This document shows positions 36,994 to 46,222 of a stretch of 64,000 nt of DNA, one piece after another. The DNA is from Cellulophaga omnivescoria (lineage in GTDB: Bacteria; Bacteroidota; Bacteroidia; Flavobacteriales; Flavobacteriaceae). The stretch is taken from positions 62,001 to 126,000 of the forward strand of contig NZ_MDDP01000015.1 in assembly GCF_001999725.1 (NCBI RefSeq). The letters are read 5' to 3'. The notes beneath the pieces were generated by a model that was not told the DNA's origin, did no database searches, and saw only the letters and a list, made by a program, of their open reading frames with translations. Both the position numbers and the translations under genes were made by a program. Within the stretch, counting starts at the first letter, position 1; each line of letters starts with the position of its first letter.

Positions 36994-37018
36994 TACTATA
37001 ATCTTAAAAAAAATAAAA

Positions 37019-37510
37019 ATGGAAGCAACAGAAACAGCTATTGGAATAAAAAAAGACAACAGGAAAGCTGTAGTAAAAATGTTAAAACAATTATTGGCAG
37101 ATGAGTATGTAATGTATACAAAATACAGAAACGCTCACTGGAATGTAGAAGGTTTAGATTTTCATAGCAAACACGTATTTTTTGAAGAAGAATATGGAAA
37201 ACTAGAAAATACTATTGATGAAGTAGCAGAGCGTATACGTATGTTAGGTTTTTATTCACCAGGTAGTATGCAGCAATTTTTAGAATTGTCTGAGCTAAAA
37301 GAAAACGGTCCAGACCAAAATGACAGTGCTAGTTTTATGGAGGTTTTATTAGAAGATCACCAAACAATAATTAAATTTATTAGAGAGAGCATTGGAGAAA
37401 ATGCTGAAGCACATAATGATGAAGGTACAGCAGATTTTATTACAGCAATATTACAAATGCATGAACAAATGGCTTGGATGCTACGTTCATCTTTAAAAAC
37501 ATTTAAATAA
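37019..37510 (+). CDS. dps: Dps-like ferritin family DNA-protection protein
   Basis: This is a 163-residue protein from the ATG at 37019 (an in-frame TTG 36 bases upstream is unlikely). It has the four-helix ferritin-like fold. The ferroxidase signature is visible: YRNAHWNVEG, then FHSKHVFFEEEYGKLENTIDEVAERI. Family knowledge: Dps oxidises and stores iron in a twelve-subunit shell and protects DNA during oxidative stress and starvation. It is monocistronic, with a possible regulated promoter containing direct repeats and a strong terminator. Confidence 0.93.
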   Translation: MEATETAIGIKKDNRKAVVKMLKQLLADEYVMYTKYRNAHWNVEGLDFHSKHVFFEEEYGKLENTIDEVAERIRMLGFYSPGSMQQFLELSELKENGPDQNDSASFMEVLLEDHQTIIKFIRESIGENAEAHNDEGTADFITAILQMHEQMAWMLRSSLKTFK

Positions 37511-37528
37511 TATAGTTATTTAATATAA

Positions 37529-37562
37529 AAGGCGGTAAGGTTTTAATCTTACCGCCTTTTTT
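37529..37562 (+). terminator. Terminator of dps
   Basis: Arms GGCGGTAAG and CTTACCGCC enclose an 8-base loop. A run of six T follows. Confidence 0.92.
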
Positions 37563-37641
37563 ATGTACTTGCTATAGTTTATAAGTTTTAATTATTATCT
37601 AATGCCTATATAACTGTATTTTTAAAATATTGGATCATTTT

Positions 37642-37682
37642 AAAACTAAAAACTCCGCTTAAAAAGCGGAGTTTTTAGTTTT
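37642..37682. terminator. Bidirectional hairpin terminator before the AraC regulator stop
   Basis: Perfect 19-base arms contain AACTCCGCTT and AAGCGGAGTT and have a 3-base loop. AT-rich flanks on both sides allow termination in either direction. It mainly serves the minus-strand gene ending at 37699. Confidence 0.9.
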
Positions 37683-37698
37683 ATATATTTTTACAGTA

Positions 37699-38730
37699 CT
37701 AAGCAGTAAGTGGTGTAGAAAATTGATTTTCTTGATAGTATTTTGGACTACAATTATACTTTTCTTTAAATATTTTAGAAAAATAACTTCTACTTGTTAA
37801 ACCAACTGTATACACAATTTCAGAAATATTAAGGTCTGTAGTTTTTAGTAAATTCTCTGCTTTTTCTACTCTTGTATTTCTAATAAAATCAGACACGGTA
37901 CGGTTGTGTAGCAGTTTAAAACCTTCTTGTAATTTTGCAGGAGACATACCAGATTTTTTACTTAAATATACCAGTGTATACTTAATTTCTGGATAATTTC
38001 TAATAAAATTAGATAATTCCTTAACAGTGTCCATTTCATTTCTTGTTAAAGAACCAAAATTTGTAGCGCCGTGTTTTTTATCTTGGTTGTGTTGCTCTAT
38101 TTCTAACGCTAAAACAGTGTGTACAATTCCCTTTACTAATAGTTGTCTAACAATACCTTTTTGTTTAATAGCCTCTAATTGTTGCATTTTTTCTGCAATT
38201 TTAAGGTTGTAAGAACCTACATATGCAAATATTTCTTTTTCTTTAGAGGGCATAAATGTTTTTAATAGCTGGGTTTGTAACAAATCATCAGCCTCTTCAT
38301 CAGCATTTTCGGTATAGGTATTTATACTAATATTAGAGAAAGTTACAGCTTGCCCTTTTCTAAAGTAAAAACAAGCGTCTTTACTAGGGTCACTAGCAAA
38401 TATCCCTGTCTGAAACTGGTTTAATGATCTTTGTTTTCCATTTAAACCAAAACTGTGACTCATTTGTCCTTCTGCACAATATAAAAAGTAAATTGGGTTG
38501 GTAACTGGTGTGTTTCTTACTATAATAGTGTCTTGTGCAAACTTTAAATTATACTCTATAAAAGATATGTTTTTGTTTACAGATACACCTTTAATGTCTC
38601 CTGTAGCAAAATTATTATCTAATTCTAAAGAGTACTCTTTATGCGTATACTCTAAACTTCCGCCTAGATCTGCTTTAAATTGATTAAAGTCTTGTTCTAT
38701 ATTGTTTGTTTTAAGATTTATAACTTTCAT
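37699..38730 (-). CDS. AraC family transcriptional regulator
   Basis: This 343-residue cytoplasmic protein has a C-terminal AraC double helix-turn-helix (about 240-335; LVYLSKKSGMSPAKLQEGFKLL and SEIVYTVGLTSRSYFSKIFKEKY). The N-terminal 200 residues form a beta-rich sensing region without a recognised family; the segment SHSFGLNGKQRSL recalls the cupin-like arm of AraC proteins. It is a single gene. The small membrane protein at 38758 lies 27 bases upstream on the same strand and could be co-transcribed. Confidence 0.88.
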   Translation of the reverse strand: MKVINLKTNNIEQDFNQFKADLGGSLEYTHKEYSLELDNNFATGDIKGVSVNKNISFIEYNLKFAQDTIIVRNTPVTNPIYFLYCAEGQMSHSFGLNGKQRSLNQFQTGIFASDPSKDACFYFRKGQAVTFSNISINTYTENADEEADDLLQTQLLKTFMPSKEKEIFAYVGSYNLKIAEKMQQLEAIKQKGIVRQLLVKGIVHTVLALEIEQHNQDKKHGATNFGSLTRNEMDTVKELSNFIRNYPEIKYTLVYLSKKSGMSPAKLQEGFKLLHNRTVSDFIRNTRVEKAENLLKTTDLNISEIVYTVGLTSRSYFSKIFKEKYNCSPKYYQENQFSTPLTA

Positions 38731-38757
38731 AACGTTTCTTGTTTAGGAGATTCTTAC

Positions 38758-38904
38758 TTATTTTTCTTGTAATACTTTTATAATAAAAAGTATTGTGGCT
38801 GCTACTAAAAAAATATGTGCTATGTAACCTAAAGCGTATATAAAAAAGGCAAGTGCCCAAATTATTATCAAAATTATTGCCAGTGGTAGTAATAGCTTTT
38901 TCAT
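38758..38904 (-). CDS. Very small membrane protein, lmo0937/DUF5670-like
   Basis: This is a 48-residue open frame from ATG at 38904 to TAA at 38758. The protein starts MKKLLLPLAIILIIIWALAF and continues with a second hydrophobic helix after a short turn (ALGYIAHIFLV), ending in KVLQEK. The two-helix hairpin and the IHxFLV pattern match the small lmo0937-family membrane proteins as I remember them. Family knowledge: these are linked to stress but have no defined activity. It lies in a stretch rich in stress genes. Confidence 0.65.
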   Translation of the reverse strand: MKKLLLPLAIILIIIWALAFFIYALGYIAHIFLVAATILFIIKVLQEK

Positions 38905-38956
38905 ATTATTTTTAATGATTGTTTGTTTTTTATTAAATAGACTTTAAGAGTTACTC

Positions 38957-39097
38957 TTATTCCTTATTTAAATTTTTAAAACGATCAGTAGTTTTTTTAG
39001 TAGATTCTTGTTTGTTTTTTTTTGGACGCAATGATTCTTTAACCCAACTACGTCCAACTCTAGAGTTTGTAATGCACGCTTGTTTTATATGTATCAT
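38957..39097 (-). CDS. Very small basic protein, hypothetical
   Basis: This is a 46-residue open frame (ATG at 39097, TAA at 38957) beginning MIHIKQACITNSRVGRSWVK and ending in a Lys-rich tail. There is no membrane helix, signal peptide or recognised family. Support is the position in a gap of about 220 bases upstream of the small membrane protein, the same strand, and an AACTTTG element resembling a -7 box about 30 bases upstream. It may be spurious. Confidence 0.35.
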   Translation of the reverse strand: MIHIKQACITNSRVGRSWVKESLRPKKNKQESTKKTTDRFKNLNKE

Positions 39098-39319
39098 ATT
39101 GTTATTGTTTTTTGTTTGATACAAAGTTGGTGAAGAGTGCGTCTTTTTTTGTTATATAATTTTTGTTTTATGTTATATAATTATTAGAAAAGCCCGGTTT
39201 TTGGACGTTAAGCCATTATTTATTGATGCTTTTAAGTAATATTGCTGCTTTTTGATACTATTTTTTATAATTTTATGGAGACATATTAAACTATAACATT
39301 ACACTACAAACCATTACCT

Positions 39320-40117
39320 ATGTTAGAAATTTTTTCTAGTGCAGATGCTTGGATAGCATTGCTTACTTTAACTTTTTTAGAAATTATATTGGGGATAGAT
39401 AATATTGTATTTATATCTATAGCGGCAGGTAAACTACCAAAAGAACAGCAAAAAAAGGCCACTAATTTAGGATTGTTGTTGGCAATGCTTCAACGTATTA
39501 TATTGTTATTAGGAGTATCTTTTTTAGTTGGACTAAAAAAACCGTTTTATACCATTAATACATCATGGCTAGAGGTTGGTATTAGCTGGCAAGGTTTAAT
39601 ATTATTTTTTGGTGGTCTTTTTTTGTTATACAAAAGTACATCTGAAATACATGAGAAAATAGATGAACCTGGTGAAGAGGAAGAAGAATTAATGGCGAAA
39701 AAAATTACCACACTACCAAAAGCTATTGTACAAATAGTACTTATAGATTTTATATTCTCTATAGATTCTATTTTAACTGCAGTGGGGATGACAAACGGTA
39801 TTGGTACTCAGGAAAACCACTCTTTAATATTAATGATAATAGCAGTTGTAATATCTATTTGTGTAATGATGCTTTTTGCCAATACTATAAGAGAGTTTAT
39901 AAGTAAACACCCATCTATGCAACTATTGGCATTATCTTTTTTAATATTAATAGGTTTTATGCTAATTACAGAAGCAGCTCACTTATCTGGTACCGTATTG
40001 TTTGGTAAAAGTATTGGCGCAATACCAAAAGGATATTTGTATTTTGCTATTGCATTTTCATTATTGGTAGAGTTTTTAAATATGAAACTAAAGAAAAACT
40101 CTGCCAAACGTAAATAA
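39320..40117 (+). CDS. TerC family integral membrane protein
   Basis: This 265-residue protein has about seven membrane helices. The two TerC signature acidic motifs are present: ILGIDNIVFISI (about 22-33) and FIFSIDSILTAVG (about 145-157), which together form a conserved metal-binding pair in this family. Family knowledge: TerC/Alx-type proteins are tied to tellurite resistance, manganese export or metal loading of secreted proteins. Its stop is only 2 bases from the stop of the convergent histidine kinase, with no terminator between, so the two transcripts must overlap. Confidence 0.9.
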   Translation: MLEIFSSADAWIALLTLTFLEIILGIDNIVFISIAAGKLPKEQQKKATNLGLLLAMLQRIILLLGVSFLVGLKKPFYTINTSWLEVGISWQGLILFFGGLFLLYKSTSEIHEKIDEPGEEEEELMAKKITTLPKAIVQIVLIDFIFSIDSILTAVGMTNGIGTQENHSLILMIIAVVISICVMMLFANTIREFISKHPSMQLLALSFLILIGFMLITEAAHLSGTVLFGKSIGAIPKGYLYFAIAFSLLVEFLNMKLKKNSAKRK

Positions 40118-40119
40118 TA

Positions 40120-42699
40120 TTAAACTGGTAAATAGATACAAAATGTAGATCCTTCACCTTGTTTACTCTTAGCAGTTATATGCCCTCTATGGTTAACCAC
40201 AATTTTTTTACAAATGGCTAAACCTATGCCAGTACCAGAGTACTGTTCTTTTTGGTGTAGACGTTCAAAAAGACCAAATATTTTTTTAGCATTTTCTTGA
40301 TCAAAACCAATACCATTATCTTTTACAGTTATTTGGTAATAATTTTTTCTTCTTTTATCAAAAGTTTCTTTAATTTTTGTGCGCGGTATTTTTTTACAGT
40401 CTATTGCTATTGTTGGGCTTTCTGTAGTAGATTTGTATTTTATAGCGTTATTTACCAAATTATTAAATAACTGTTCCATTTGAAAAGGAATGGCTTTTAC
40501 TGCAGGTAAGTTAGCAACAGTAATAGCAACACCAGATTCATTAACCAGTTCTTCTAAATCATCTAATACTTTATTTAATGTATTATTAAGCTCAACTTTT
40601 ACAAAATCTTTTTTAGTTCTATTAATTCTAGAGTAAGCTAATAGGTATTTAATTAATGTTTGCATTCTGTTTGCAGAACTATCAATTTTACTAAAGTACA
40701 TTTTTCCTCTGTCTGATAGTTTTTCTAATTCTCCCTCAGACAATCTAGAAATAAACATTTGTATTTTACGCATAGGTTCTTGCAAGTCATGGCTTGCTAC
40801 ACGATTAAAAGATTCTAGTTCTGCATTAGAACGCTTTAGCTCTTCATTTTTAGCCTTTAATTTTTCTTCGGTTTTTACACTATCTGTAATATCTTGTACA
40901 ACACCAACAGAAGTGTTTCTGCCATCTTTAATAATGTTTTGGCCGTTTACATAAATATGTTTAATTGTACCAGATTTGGTAATTATACGGTATGTGTGTA
41001 TGTTAGAGCTTCCTTTTTCTACCATCTCTTTGCCAAACTTGTCATACCTTTTTAAATCATCTGGGTGAACAAACCTACGGTAATTATCAAAAGTAACTTC
41101 AAAAGCATTTGGCTCATATCCTAAAATACGGTAAAAGTTATCAGATATTACCGCAGCACCAGTATCTAAATACCAAACATAACTACCAATATCTGCAACT
41201 TCTTCGGCATCTTTAAAAATAGAGTTTTGTATTTCAATCTCTGTATATAATGCGTTTAGTTTTTCTGCTCTTGTTTTTTCTAAGGTTATGTCTCTAGAAG
41301 TAACCGTTACACCATCATTTAATTTTATAGCTGTATCATGTAACCAAATCTCTTTACCGTTTCTGTTAATTTTAGTTTCATATTCTATTTGGCGAGACTC
41401 TTCAATACAGCTAACCATTTTTTCAAAAACTCCATTTTTAAAAATATTTGGATAAATTTCTGTAGCTCTTTTGTATTTTAGCTCAGACGGAATGTTGTTT
41501 TTAATTCCTTCATTTAAAGCATCATTTATAAATAAAATTTCAAAATCTATTATGTAACCCTTATCATTTCTAATAGATTTAAAATGTGTAACTATGTTAG
41601 ATGTGCTTTTAAAAACATTACTTAAAAAAGCTCTATTGTCTAGCAATAATAAATTTTGAGCTTCTAGTTGGTCTTTGGTTACTGTTAAGTTTTTCTTTAT
41701 AATATGTTCTTCTGTAATGTCACTAGCAGTTGCTAAAACACCTTTGTTAAGTTTTACAACATTTGTTTTAAATCTGTAATCTGTACCATTAAAGATATGG
41801 TTTCTTTTAAATTTTTGATTTTTGCCAGTTTCATAACAATCTACCAAAATCTCAAAAACGCCATTTTTAAACTGTATGGGTAATATGGCAGATAGCAATT
41901 TACCCTTCATCTCATTAACCTTTGTACCTAATACATTTTCTATATTGTGGTTTATATAGTCAATTTTAAAATCTATTATTTTATTAGCCTCATTTTTTAC
42001 AGGTGTGTAATAACTAACTATGTTTTCGGTGTTTTTTAAAACGCTTTCCAAAAAAGCGGTGGTACGGTTGTTTTTTTTACGTTGCTTATTAATTTGCCAA
42101 AACGACACAAGAAAAATAACCAAAGCAGACATTCCTAAAAATAAAGTAGTTATAGGAGTTATAAGTCTAGAGGTAGAAAATTGCTCTTGTTGTTCTGCTA
42201 AATAATGTTCTGCATTGGCAAGCATAGTAGTTTTAATAGCTTCAATTTCATCCATTAAAACAGAAGCATTATGTAACAAAATAGCATCGTTTTTTTCTTC
42301 TAAGGTAGTATCTGTTTTATATGCATTTAATTGATCTAGCGCCTTGTAAAAAGAGTTTTGTATAGTGCTTAATTCTTGTAATTTTTTTTGCTGGTTTGGT
42401 TTGTCTTTAGTTAAAATTTTAAGCCTATTAAATGTAGTTAAAGCACTATCTTTTTGTCTGTTTAATAATATGGTATGGTTTACCTTGTCTTGAAGTTTAT
42501 TTTTTAAAACCTGAGACTGCATCATTGCATATCTAGAAAAAAGGGTGTTTATTTCTGTTTCTACACGAAGAGTAAAAACAACCAATTCTGCAGTTTTTTC
42601 TTGTTCTCTAATTTGTTTGTAACTGTTACTTCCTAAAAAGGTTAATAACGCAATAGATAAAATTAGAAGTACAATAAATATTTTAGAAGATTTAACCAC
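40120..42699 (-). CDS. Multi-PAS sensor histidine kinase
   Basis: This 859-residue protein starts at a GTG codon; an in-frame stop lies two codons upstream and the next Met is about 58 residues in, so GTG is the only start that keeps the first membrane helix. It has two membrane helices (about 7-24 and 180-203) around a four-helix extracellular sensor resembling CHASE3, then about three PAS domains (about 215-330, 350-465, 490-610), a His-kinase dimerisation domain with NRVASHDLQEPMRK (about 630-700), and an ATPase domain with NNAIKY, DNGIGFDQ and GTGIGLAICKK. The last gene of an AraC-receiver-kinase group, it should phosphorylate the receiver encoded at 42859. Confidence 0.92.
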   Translation of the reverse strand: MVKSSKIFIVLLILSIALLTFLGSNSYKQIREQEKTAELVVFTLRVETEINTLFSRYAMMQSQVLKNKLQDKVNHTILLNRQKDSALTTFNRLKILTKDKPNQQKKLQELSTIQNSFYKALDQLNAYKTDTTLEEKNDAILLHNASVLMDEIEAIKTTMLANAEHYLAEQQEQFSTSRLITPITTLFLGMSALVIFLVSFWQINKQRKKNNRTTAFLESVLKNTENIVSYYTPVKNEANKIIDFKIDYINHNIENVLGTKVNEMKGKLLSAILPIQFKNGVFEILVDCYETGKNQKFKRNHIFNGTDYRFKTNVVKLNKGVLATASDITEEHIIKKNLTVTKDQLEAQNLLLLDNRAFLSNVFKSTSNIVTHFKSIRNDKGYIIDFEILFINDALNEGIKNNIPSELKYKRATEIYPNIFKNGVFEKMVSCIEESRQIEYETKINRNGKEIWLHDTAIKLNDGVTVTSRDITLEKTRAEKLNALYTEIEIQNSIFKDAEEVADIGSYVWYLDTGAAVISDNFYRILGYEPNAFEVTFDNYRRFVHPDDLKRYDKFGKEMVEKGSSNIHTYRIITKSGTIKHIYVNGQNIIKDGRNTSVGVVQDITDSVKTEEKLKAKNEELKRSNAELESFNRVASHDLQEPMRKIQMFISRLSEGELEKLSDRGKMYFSKIDSSANRMQTLIKYLLAYSRINRTKKDFVKVELNNTLNKVLDDLEELVNESGVAITVANLPAVKAIPFQMEQLFNNLVNNAIKYKSTTESPTIAIDCKKIPRTKIKETFDKRRKNYYQITVKDNGIGFDQENAKKIFGLFERLHQKEQYSGTGIGLAICKKIVVNHRGHITAKSKQGEGSTFCIYLPV

Positions 42700-42858
42700 T
42701 TGCTATATTATTTTTAGTGTTTGGTTTGATAGACAAGCTAAAGTAAGAAAACAATTTTTTATACAACCTCCTTTAAGAGTTGCTTAATGTATAGAGTTAA
42801 AAATAAAACGGATAGAGCACATAAGAGAGTAAAAAATTTTGTGCTCTATTTTAATGCA

Positions 42859-43305
42859 TTACAAACGCAGTAAAAAATTATCTCTGTTAAGTGCAGAGGT
42901 ATGGTACTGCCAATTTATTTTTACTATTTTGTCTATAACCTTTTTTAAAGCCGAAAAACTATTGGGCTTGTTAATGTAAATGTTTGCGCCATGTACAAAA
43001 GTCTCTTCTATATCTTGTTCTGATGAGGAAGTAGAATAAATTGCTACACACAATTCTTTAAGAGCATCTGTATTACGTATTTCCTTTAAACATTGCATAC
43101 CGTTTTTAATTGGCATATTTAAATCTAGAAAAACAATCTCGGGCAAAATGGTGTCCGGTAACAGTAAATAATCTAATAGTTCCTTACCATCTTTAAATAA
43201 AGATAGGTTTGTTTTTACATCAATTTCTTCAATAGCCTCCTCAAACAATAAGCGATCGTCAGAGTCATCATCGGCTAAAACTATATTCATAATATCTACC
43301 GCCAT
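42859..43305 (-). CDS. Single-domain response regulator (Rcp1-like receiver)
   Basis: This 148-residue protein consists of a receiver domain only: acidic pocket ADDDSDD (about 11-17), phospho-acceptor Asp61 in FLDLNMPIKNG, a conserved Ser/Thr region YSTSSSE, and a Lys in NKPNS. The start may be the ATG at 43305 or the one five codons later. Family knowledge: such receivers accept phosphate from PAS kinases and act through protein contact. It starts 15 bases after the AraC-type regulator stop; the PAS kinase begins 159 bases downstream. Confidence 0.92.
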   Translation of the reverse strand: MAVDIMNIVLADDDSDDRLLFEEAIEEIDVKTNLSLFKDGKELLDYLLLPDTILPEIVFLDLNMPIKNGMQCLKEIRNTDALKELCVAIYSTSSSEQDIEETFVHGANIYINKPNSFSALKKVIDKIVKINWQYHTSALNRDNFLLRL

Positions 43306-43320
43306 TAGTTTAGGGTTTTA

Positions 43321-43872
43321 CTATTCATTTTCCTTTCTTTTATTAATTATCCTCTGAAATGCAGAAGGTGTTAAGCCCGTTGTTTTTTTAAATTGGGCAG
43401 ATAAATGTGCTACACTACTGTAATTAAGTTCATGAGCTATTTCTGTAAGCGTATAATTTTTATGAATAATAAGTTCTTTAGCTAAGTCTATTTTCTTAAG
43501 AATTATAAAGTTTTCTATAGATGAATACGTAGTTTCTGAAAACACAGAGGACAAGTGCGCGTAAGAGTAATTTAGTTGTTCTGCTAGATAGTCTGATGCA
43601 TTGTATTTGCTAGACTTTTCAGTATCGTTTATAAGTTCTGTAATTAGTTCTTTTATGCGTTGCACTAAAGCACTTTGTTGGTCTACTATAATGCTTATGC
43701 CATAATGTTTTAAGGCTTTTGTTACTTGCAGCAACTGTTTTTCTGTTGGTTTTCTTTTAAACTCAACCTCGCTTAAACTATTAATTTTATACTCTAAATT
43801 TAACGCACCTAACTGTTCTTGCAAAATGGTTTTACAAATAAAGTTATAATCAAATTTAAGATTCATTTTCAT
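43321..43872 (-). CDS. Short AraC family regulator with small N-terminal domain
   Basis: This 183-residue protein has an N-terminal alpha/beta part of about 70 residues (ICKTILQEQLGALNLEY, VEFKRKPTEKQL) of a type found ahead of AraC domains in Bacteroidota. A C-terminal AraC helix-turn-helix follows (about 90-180; YAHLSSVFSETTYSS, LTEIAHELNYSSVAHLSAQF, GLTPSAFQ). It heads an AraC-receiver-kinase operon. Inference: the receiver and kinase control the activity of this regulator, though it has no receiver of its own. Confidence 0.87.
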   Translation of the reverse strand: MKMNLKFDYNFICKTILQEQLGALNLEYKINSLSEVEFKRKPTEKQLLQVTKALKHYGISIIVDQQSALVQRIKELITELINDTEKSSKYNASDYLAEQLNYSYAHLSSVFSETTYSSIENFIILKKIDLAKELIIHKNYTLTEIAHELNYSSVAHLSAQFKKTTGLTPSAFQRIINKRKENE

Positions 43873-44081
43873 AAAATGACACTAAAATTGTACTCTGTTT
43901 TTTTACAGAAATAAACGTTTTATTACTACAATAATTAATTTGCTAAATATAGGCTTTTTATTAATATGCACTCCTTTTTTTAGGCTGTGCACTATATTTT
44001 TTAATAAGATAAAACTTAGCTTATTAATTATTAATAAGTTAGTATTTACTTTTTAAGTGTGCTTTGGTAACCTATTAAAAT

Positions 44082-44112
44082 AAAAAAAGGATGCTTTTAG
44101 CATCCTTTTTTT
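44082..44112. terminator. Bidirectional terminator near the DUF2383 gene
   Basis: GGATGC and GCATCC are flanked by A7 and T7 and enclose a 5-base loop. It serves the minus-strand gene ending at 44131. Confidence 0.9.
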
Positions 44113-44130
44113 ATTTAGTAAATGTATATA

Positions 44131-44580
44131 CTAGCTTATGTCTTCTAAAAACTTAATAGTGTTTAAATCAGACTTAATATTGTTCATTTGCTTTAACAGC
44201 ACTGTTGCTGTGCTAGATGGTAGTGTGGTATCTTTTAGTACATTCTCGTATTCTTCTACGGCAGCTTTTTCTCCTCTAATAGATTCTTCTAACATAGACT
44301 CTGCATCATCTGCAGCAAAAAAGGCTTTAGTGTCCATCCAAGCTCTGTGCATTGTACCTGTTAAACTTCCTCCTTTTTCTGGTTCTTCTCCAAATTTAGC
44401 AATCTCTGTTTTTAATTCATGTCCAAAATCATAACGTTCTTTACTACGTTTGTTAAAGTATGTTTTTAGTGCACCGTGATCTGTATTTTCTGCTGCTTTT
44501 TTATATCCTTTTTCAGCATCGTATGTTTTTTCTAGTAAATTGTTTAGTTTTGTTCCTACTTGTTCAGTGTATGTTGTCAT
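44131..44580 (-). CDS. PA2169/DUF2383 family four-helix-bundle protein
   Basis: This 149-residue soluble all-helical protein matches the ferritin-like PA2169 family: LNNLLEKTYDAEKGYKKAAE at the N-terminus, a central ERYDFGHELKTEI, and a late EESIRGEKAAVEEYENVL. Conserved Glu and His residues resemble a di-metal site, but no enzyme activity is established for the family. It is monocistronic, with its own probable promoter and terminator, among stress-related genes. Confidence 0.85.
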   Translation of the reverse strand: MTTYTEQVGTKLNNLLEKTYDAEKGYKKAAENTDHGALKTYFNKRSKERYDFGHELKTEIAKFGEEPEKGGSLTGTMHRAWMDTKAFFAADDAESMLEESIRGEKAAVEEYENVLKDTTLPSSTATVLLKQMNNIKSDLNTIKFLEDIS

Positions 44581-44644
44581 ATTTAAAAAAAATTATGTTA
44601 CGGGACTTATTTGTTTAATGATATAGTCCGTTTAATATCATACT

Positions 44645-44670
44645 CAAATTTACAAGTATTAAATAGCTAA
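44645..44670 (-). promoter_or_regulatory. Candidate promoter of the DUF2383 gene
   Basis: On the minus strand TAAATTTG (44652-44645) matches the -7 consensus TAnnTTTG. It lies 64 bases upstream of the start. A TTAAAC about 18 bases before it is a weak candidate for the upstream element. Confidence 0.5.
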
Positions 44671-44732
44671 GTTTAACGCTATTAATTAACTTTTTTGCTC
44701 AATTAATAAAGTGTTTTTTTAGCATAAGTGTT

Positions 44733-44772
44733 GTAAAAATAAAACGCTAAGTCTTTATAAGTCTTAGCGTTT
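44733..44772 (-). terminator. Terminator after the aldehyde dehydrogenase gene
   Basis: Arms AAACGCTAAG and CTTAGCGTTT enclose 11 bases. On the minus strand they are followed by TATTTTTAC. Confidence 0.85.
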
Positions 44773-44796
44773 ATTTTATTTGTATATTTTTATTTT

Positions 44797-46182
44797 TTAA
44801 GCTTGTGTAATTGCTTTTGCGTTTACAAATTCTTTTACTCCAAAACCTCCGTGTTCTCTTCCGTAGCCAGAGTTTTTAACGCCACCAAATGGCATATTTG
44901 GATACGCCAATCCATAGGAGTTTATATGTATCATACCTGTGTCAAAATAATTTTTAGCTAGGTCCATTGCCTTATCAACATCTTCACTAAAAATTCCTCC
45001 ACCTAAGCCAAACTTGCTATCGTTGGCTATACGCATAGCGTCTGTATTGTCTTTAGCTTTAATTAATGATGCAACAGGCCCAAATAACTCTTCATTGTAA
45101 GCAGGTTGTCCAGGTGTTACATTTCCTAAAACGGTAGAAGGGTAGTAGTAGCCTTTTGTATTTGGTATTTTTCCTCCACATAAAATTTCTGCTCCTTTTT
45201 CAACGCTTTTTTCAACTTTCTCATGTAGTTGTTCTCGTAGATCTTTACGTGCAATAGGCCCTAAATCAAAATCATCATTTGTAGGATCTCCATAACTCAT
45301 TCTTTCTAAAATATTTACAAATTGTTTTTTAAACTCATCATAAACACTATCTACCACAATAAAACGTTTGGCAGCAATACAAGTTTGCCCATTATTGTAA
45401 ATTCTTGCATCGGCACAAATTTTAGCGGCTTTGTTAATATCTGCATCATCTAGTACAATATAAGCATCATTACTACCAAGTTCTAAAACTGTTTTCTTTA
45501 TTACTTCTGCAGATTTTACGGCAACGTGTTTACCTGCTGGTGTACTACCTGTTAAAGTAATACCTTTTACATATTTGTTTGCAATAATATCATCAGAAAC
45601 ATCGTGATTTATGACTAACACCTGAAACAAGTTTTTAGGCAAGCCAGCTTCTTCATATATTTCTTTTAATTTTAAGGCACAACCAGTTACATTTTTAGCA
45701 TGTTTTAGTAACACACCATTACCGGCCATTAAGCTAGCAATAGAATAACGTATAGGTTGGTATAACGGAAAATTCCAGGGTTGTATACCATAAACTACAC
45801 CAATTGGCGAGTAGTGTATTGTTCCTTTACCACCATCATAAAGGGGTCTTTCTTCATCTTGTAATTGTTTTATTCCTTCTGTAGCTGTGTAGTTACAAAT
45901 AGCAATACATAAATCTATTTCTTGGTAACTTTGGCTAAGTAACTTACCCATTTCTTTAGTCATTAATTGGGCATAACTTTCTTTATGTTTCTCTAGGGTT
46001 TTACCAATAGATTTTATGATATTTGCTCTCTCATCTAAAGATTTTAGTTTCCAGTTTAAAAAAGCTTTGTGGCAATCCTCTACTTTATTAGTTGCCTCAT
46101 CGCCACTTAAATATGTGTATTCTGCTATGGTTTCTTCGGTAGCAGGATTTATTGTTTTAAATTTGTTTTTGTCTGTGCTCAT
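44797..46182 (-). CDS. NAD(P)-dependent aldehyde dehydrogenase, succinate-semialdehyde dehydrogenase-like
   Basis: This 461-residue cytoplasmic enzyme has all aldehyde dehydrogenase landmarks: the cofactor-site TGSTPAGKHVA, catalytic Glu234 in LELGSNDAYIV, and nucleophile Cys268 in GQTCIAAKR, plus a late FGGVKNSGYGREHG. Sequence style (short form, NGQTCIAAKR, SGYGREHG) points to the succinate-semialdehyde dehydrogenase branch. Family knowledge: it oxidises succinate semialdehyde or related aldehydes to the acid. It is the last of four co-directional genes from 47598 with gaps of 37 to 49 bases. Confidence 0.9.
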   Translation of the reverse strand: MSTDKNKFKTINPATEETIAEYTYLSGDEATNKVEDCHKAFLNWKLKSLDERANIIKSIGKTLEKHKESYAQLMTKEMGKLLSQSYQEIDLCIAICNYTATEGIKQLQDEERPLYDGGKGTIHYSPIGVVYGIQPWNFPLYQPIRYSIASLMAGNGVLLKHAKNVTGCALKLKEIYEEAGLPKNLFQVLVINHDVSDDIIANKYVKGITLTGSTPAGKHVAVKSAEVIKKTVLELGSNDAYIVLDDADINKAAKICADARIYNNGQTCIAAKRFIVVDSVYDEFKKQFVNILERMSYGDPTNDDFDLGPIARKDLREQLHEKVEKSVEKGAEILCGGKIPNTKGYYYPSTVLGNVTPGQPAYNEELFGPVASLIKAKDNTDAMRIANDSKFGLGGGIFSEDVDKAMDLAKNYFDTGMIHINSYGLAYPNMPFGGVKNSGYGREHGGFGVKEFVNAKAITQA

Positions 46183-46222
46183 TGTGTGTTCTTTTAATTT
46201 ATTCTTCTTCTAATTCCTACTA

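Noticed and set aside
44001-44038. AT-rich inverted repeat CTTATTAAT-T-ATTAATAAG
   Set aside because: It contains a single G-C pair per arm in very AT-rich DNA and has no neighbouring start site or T-run, so it is easily explained by base composition.
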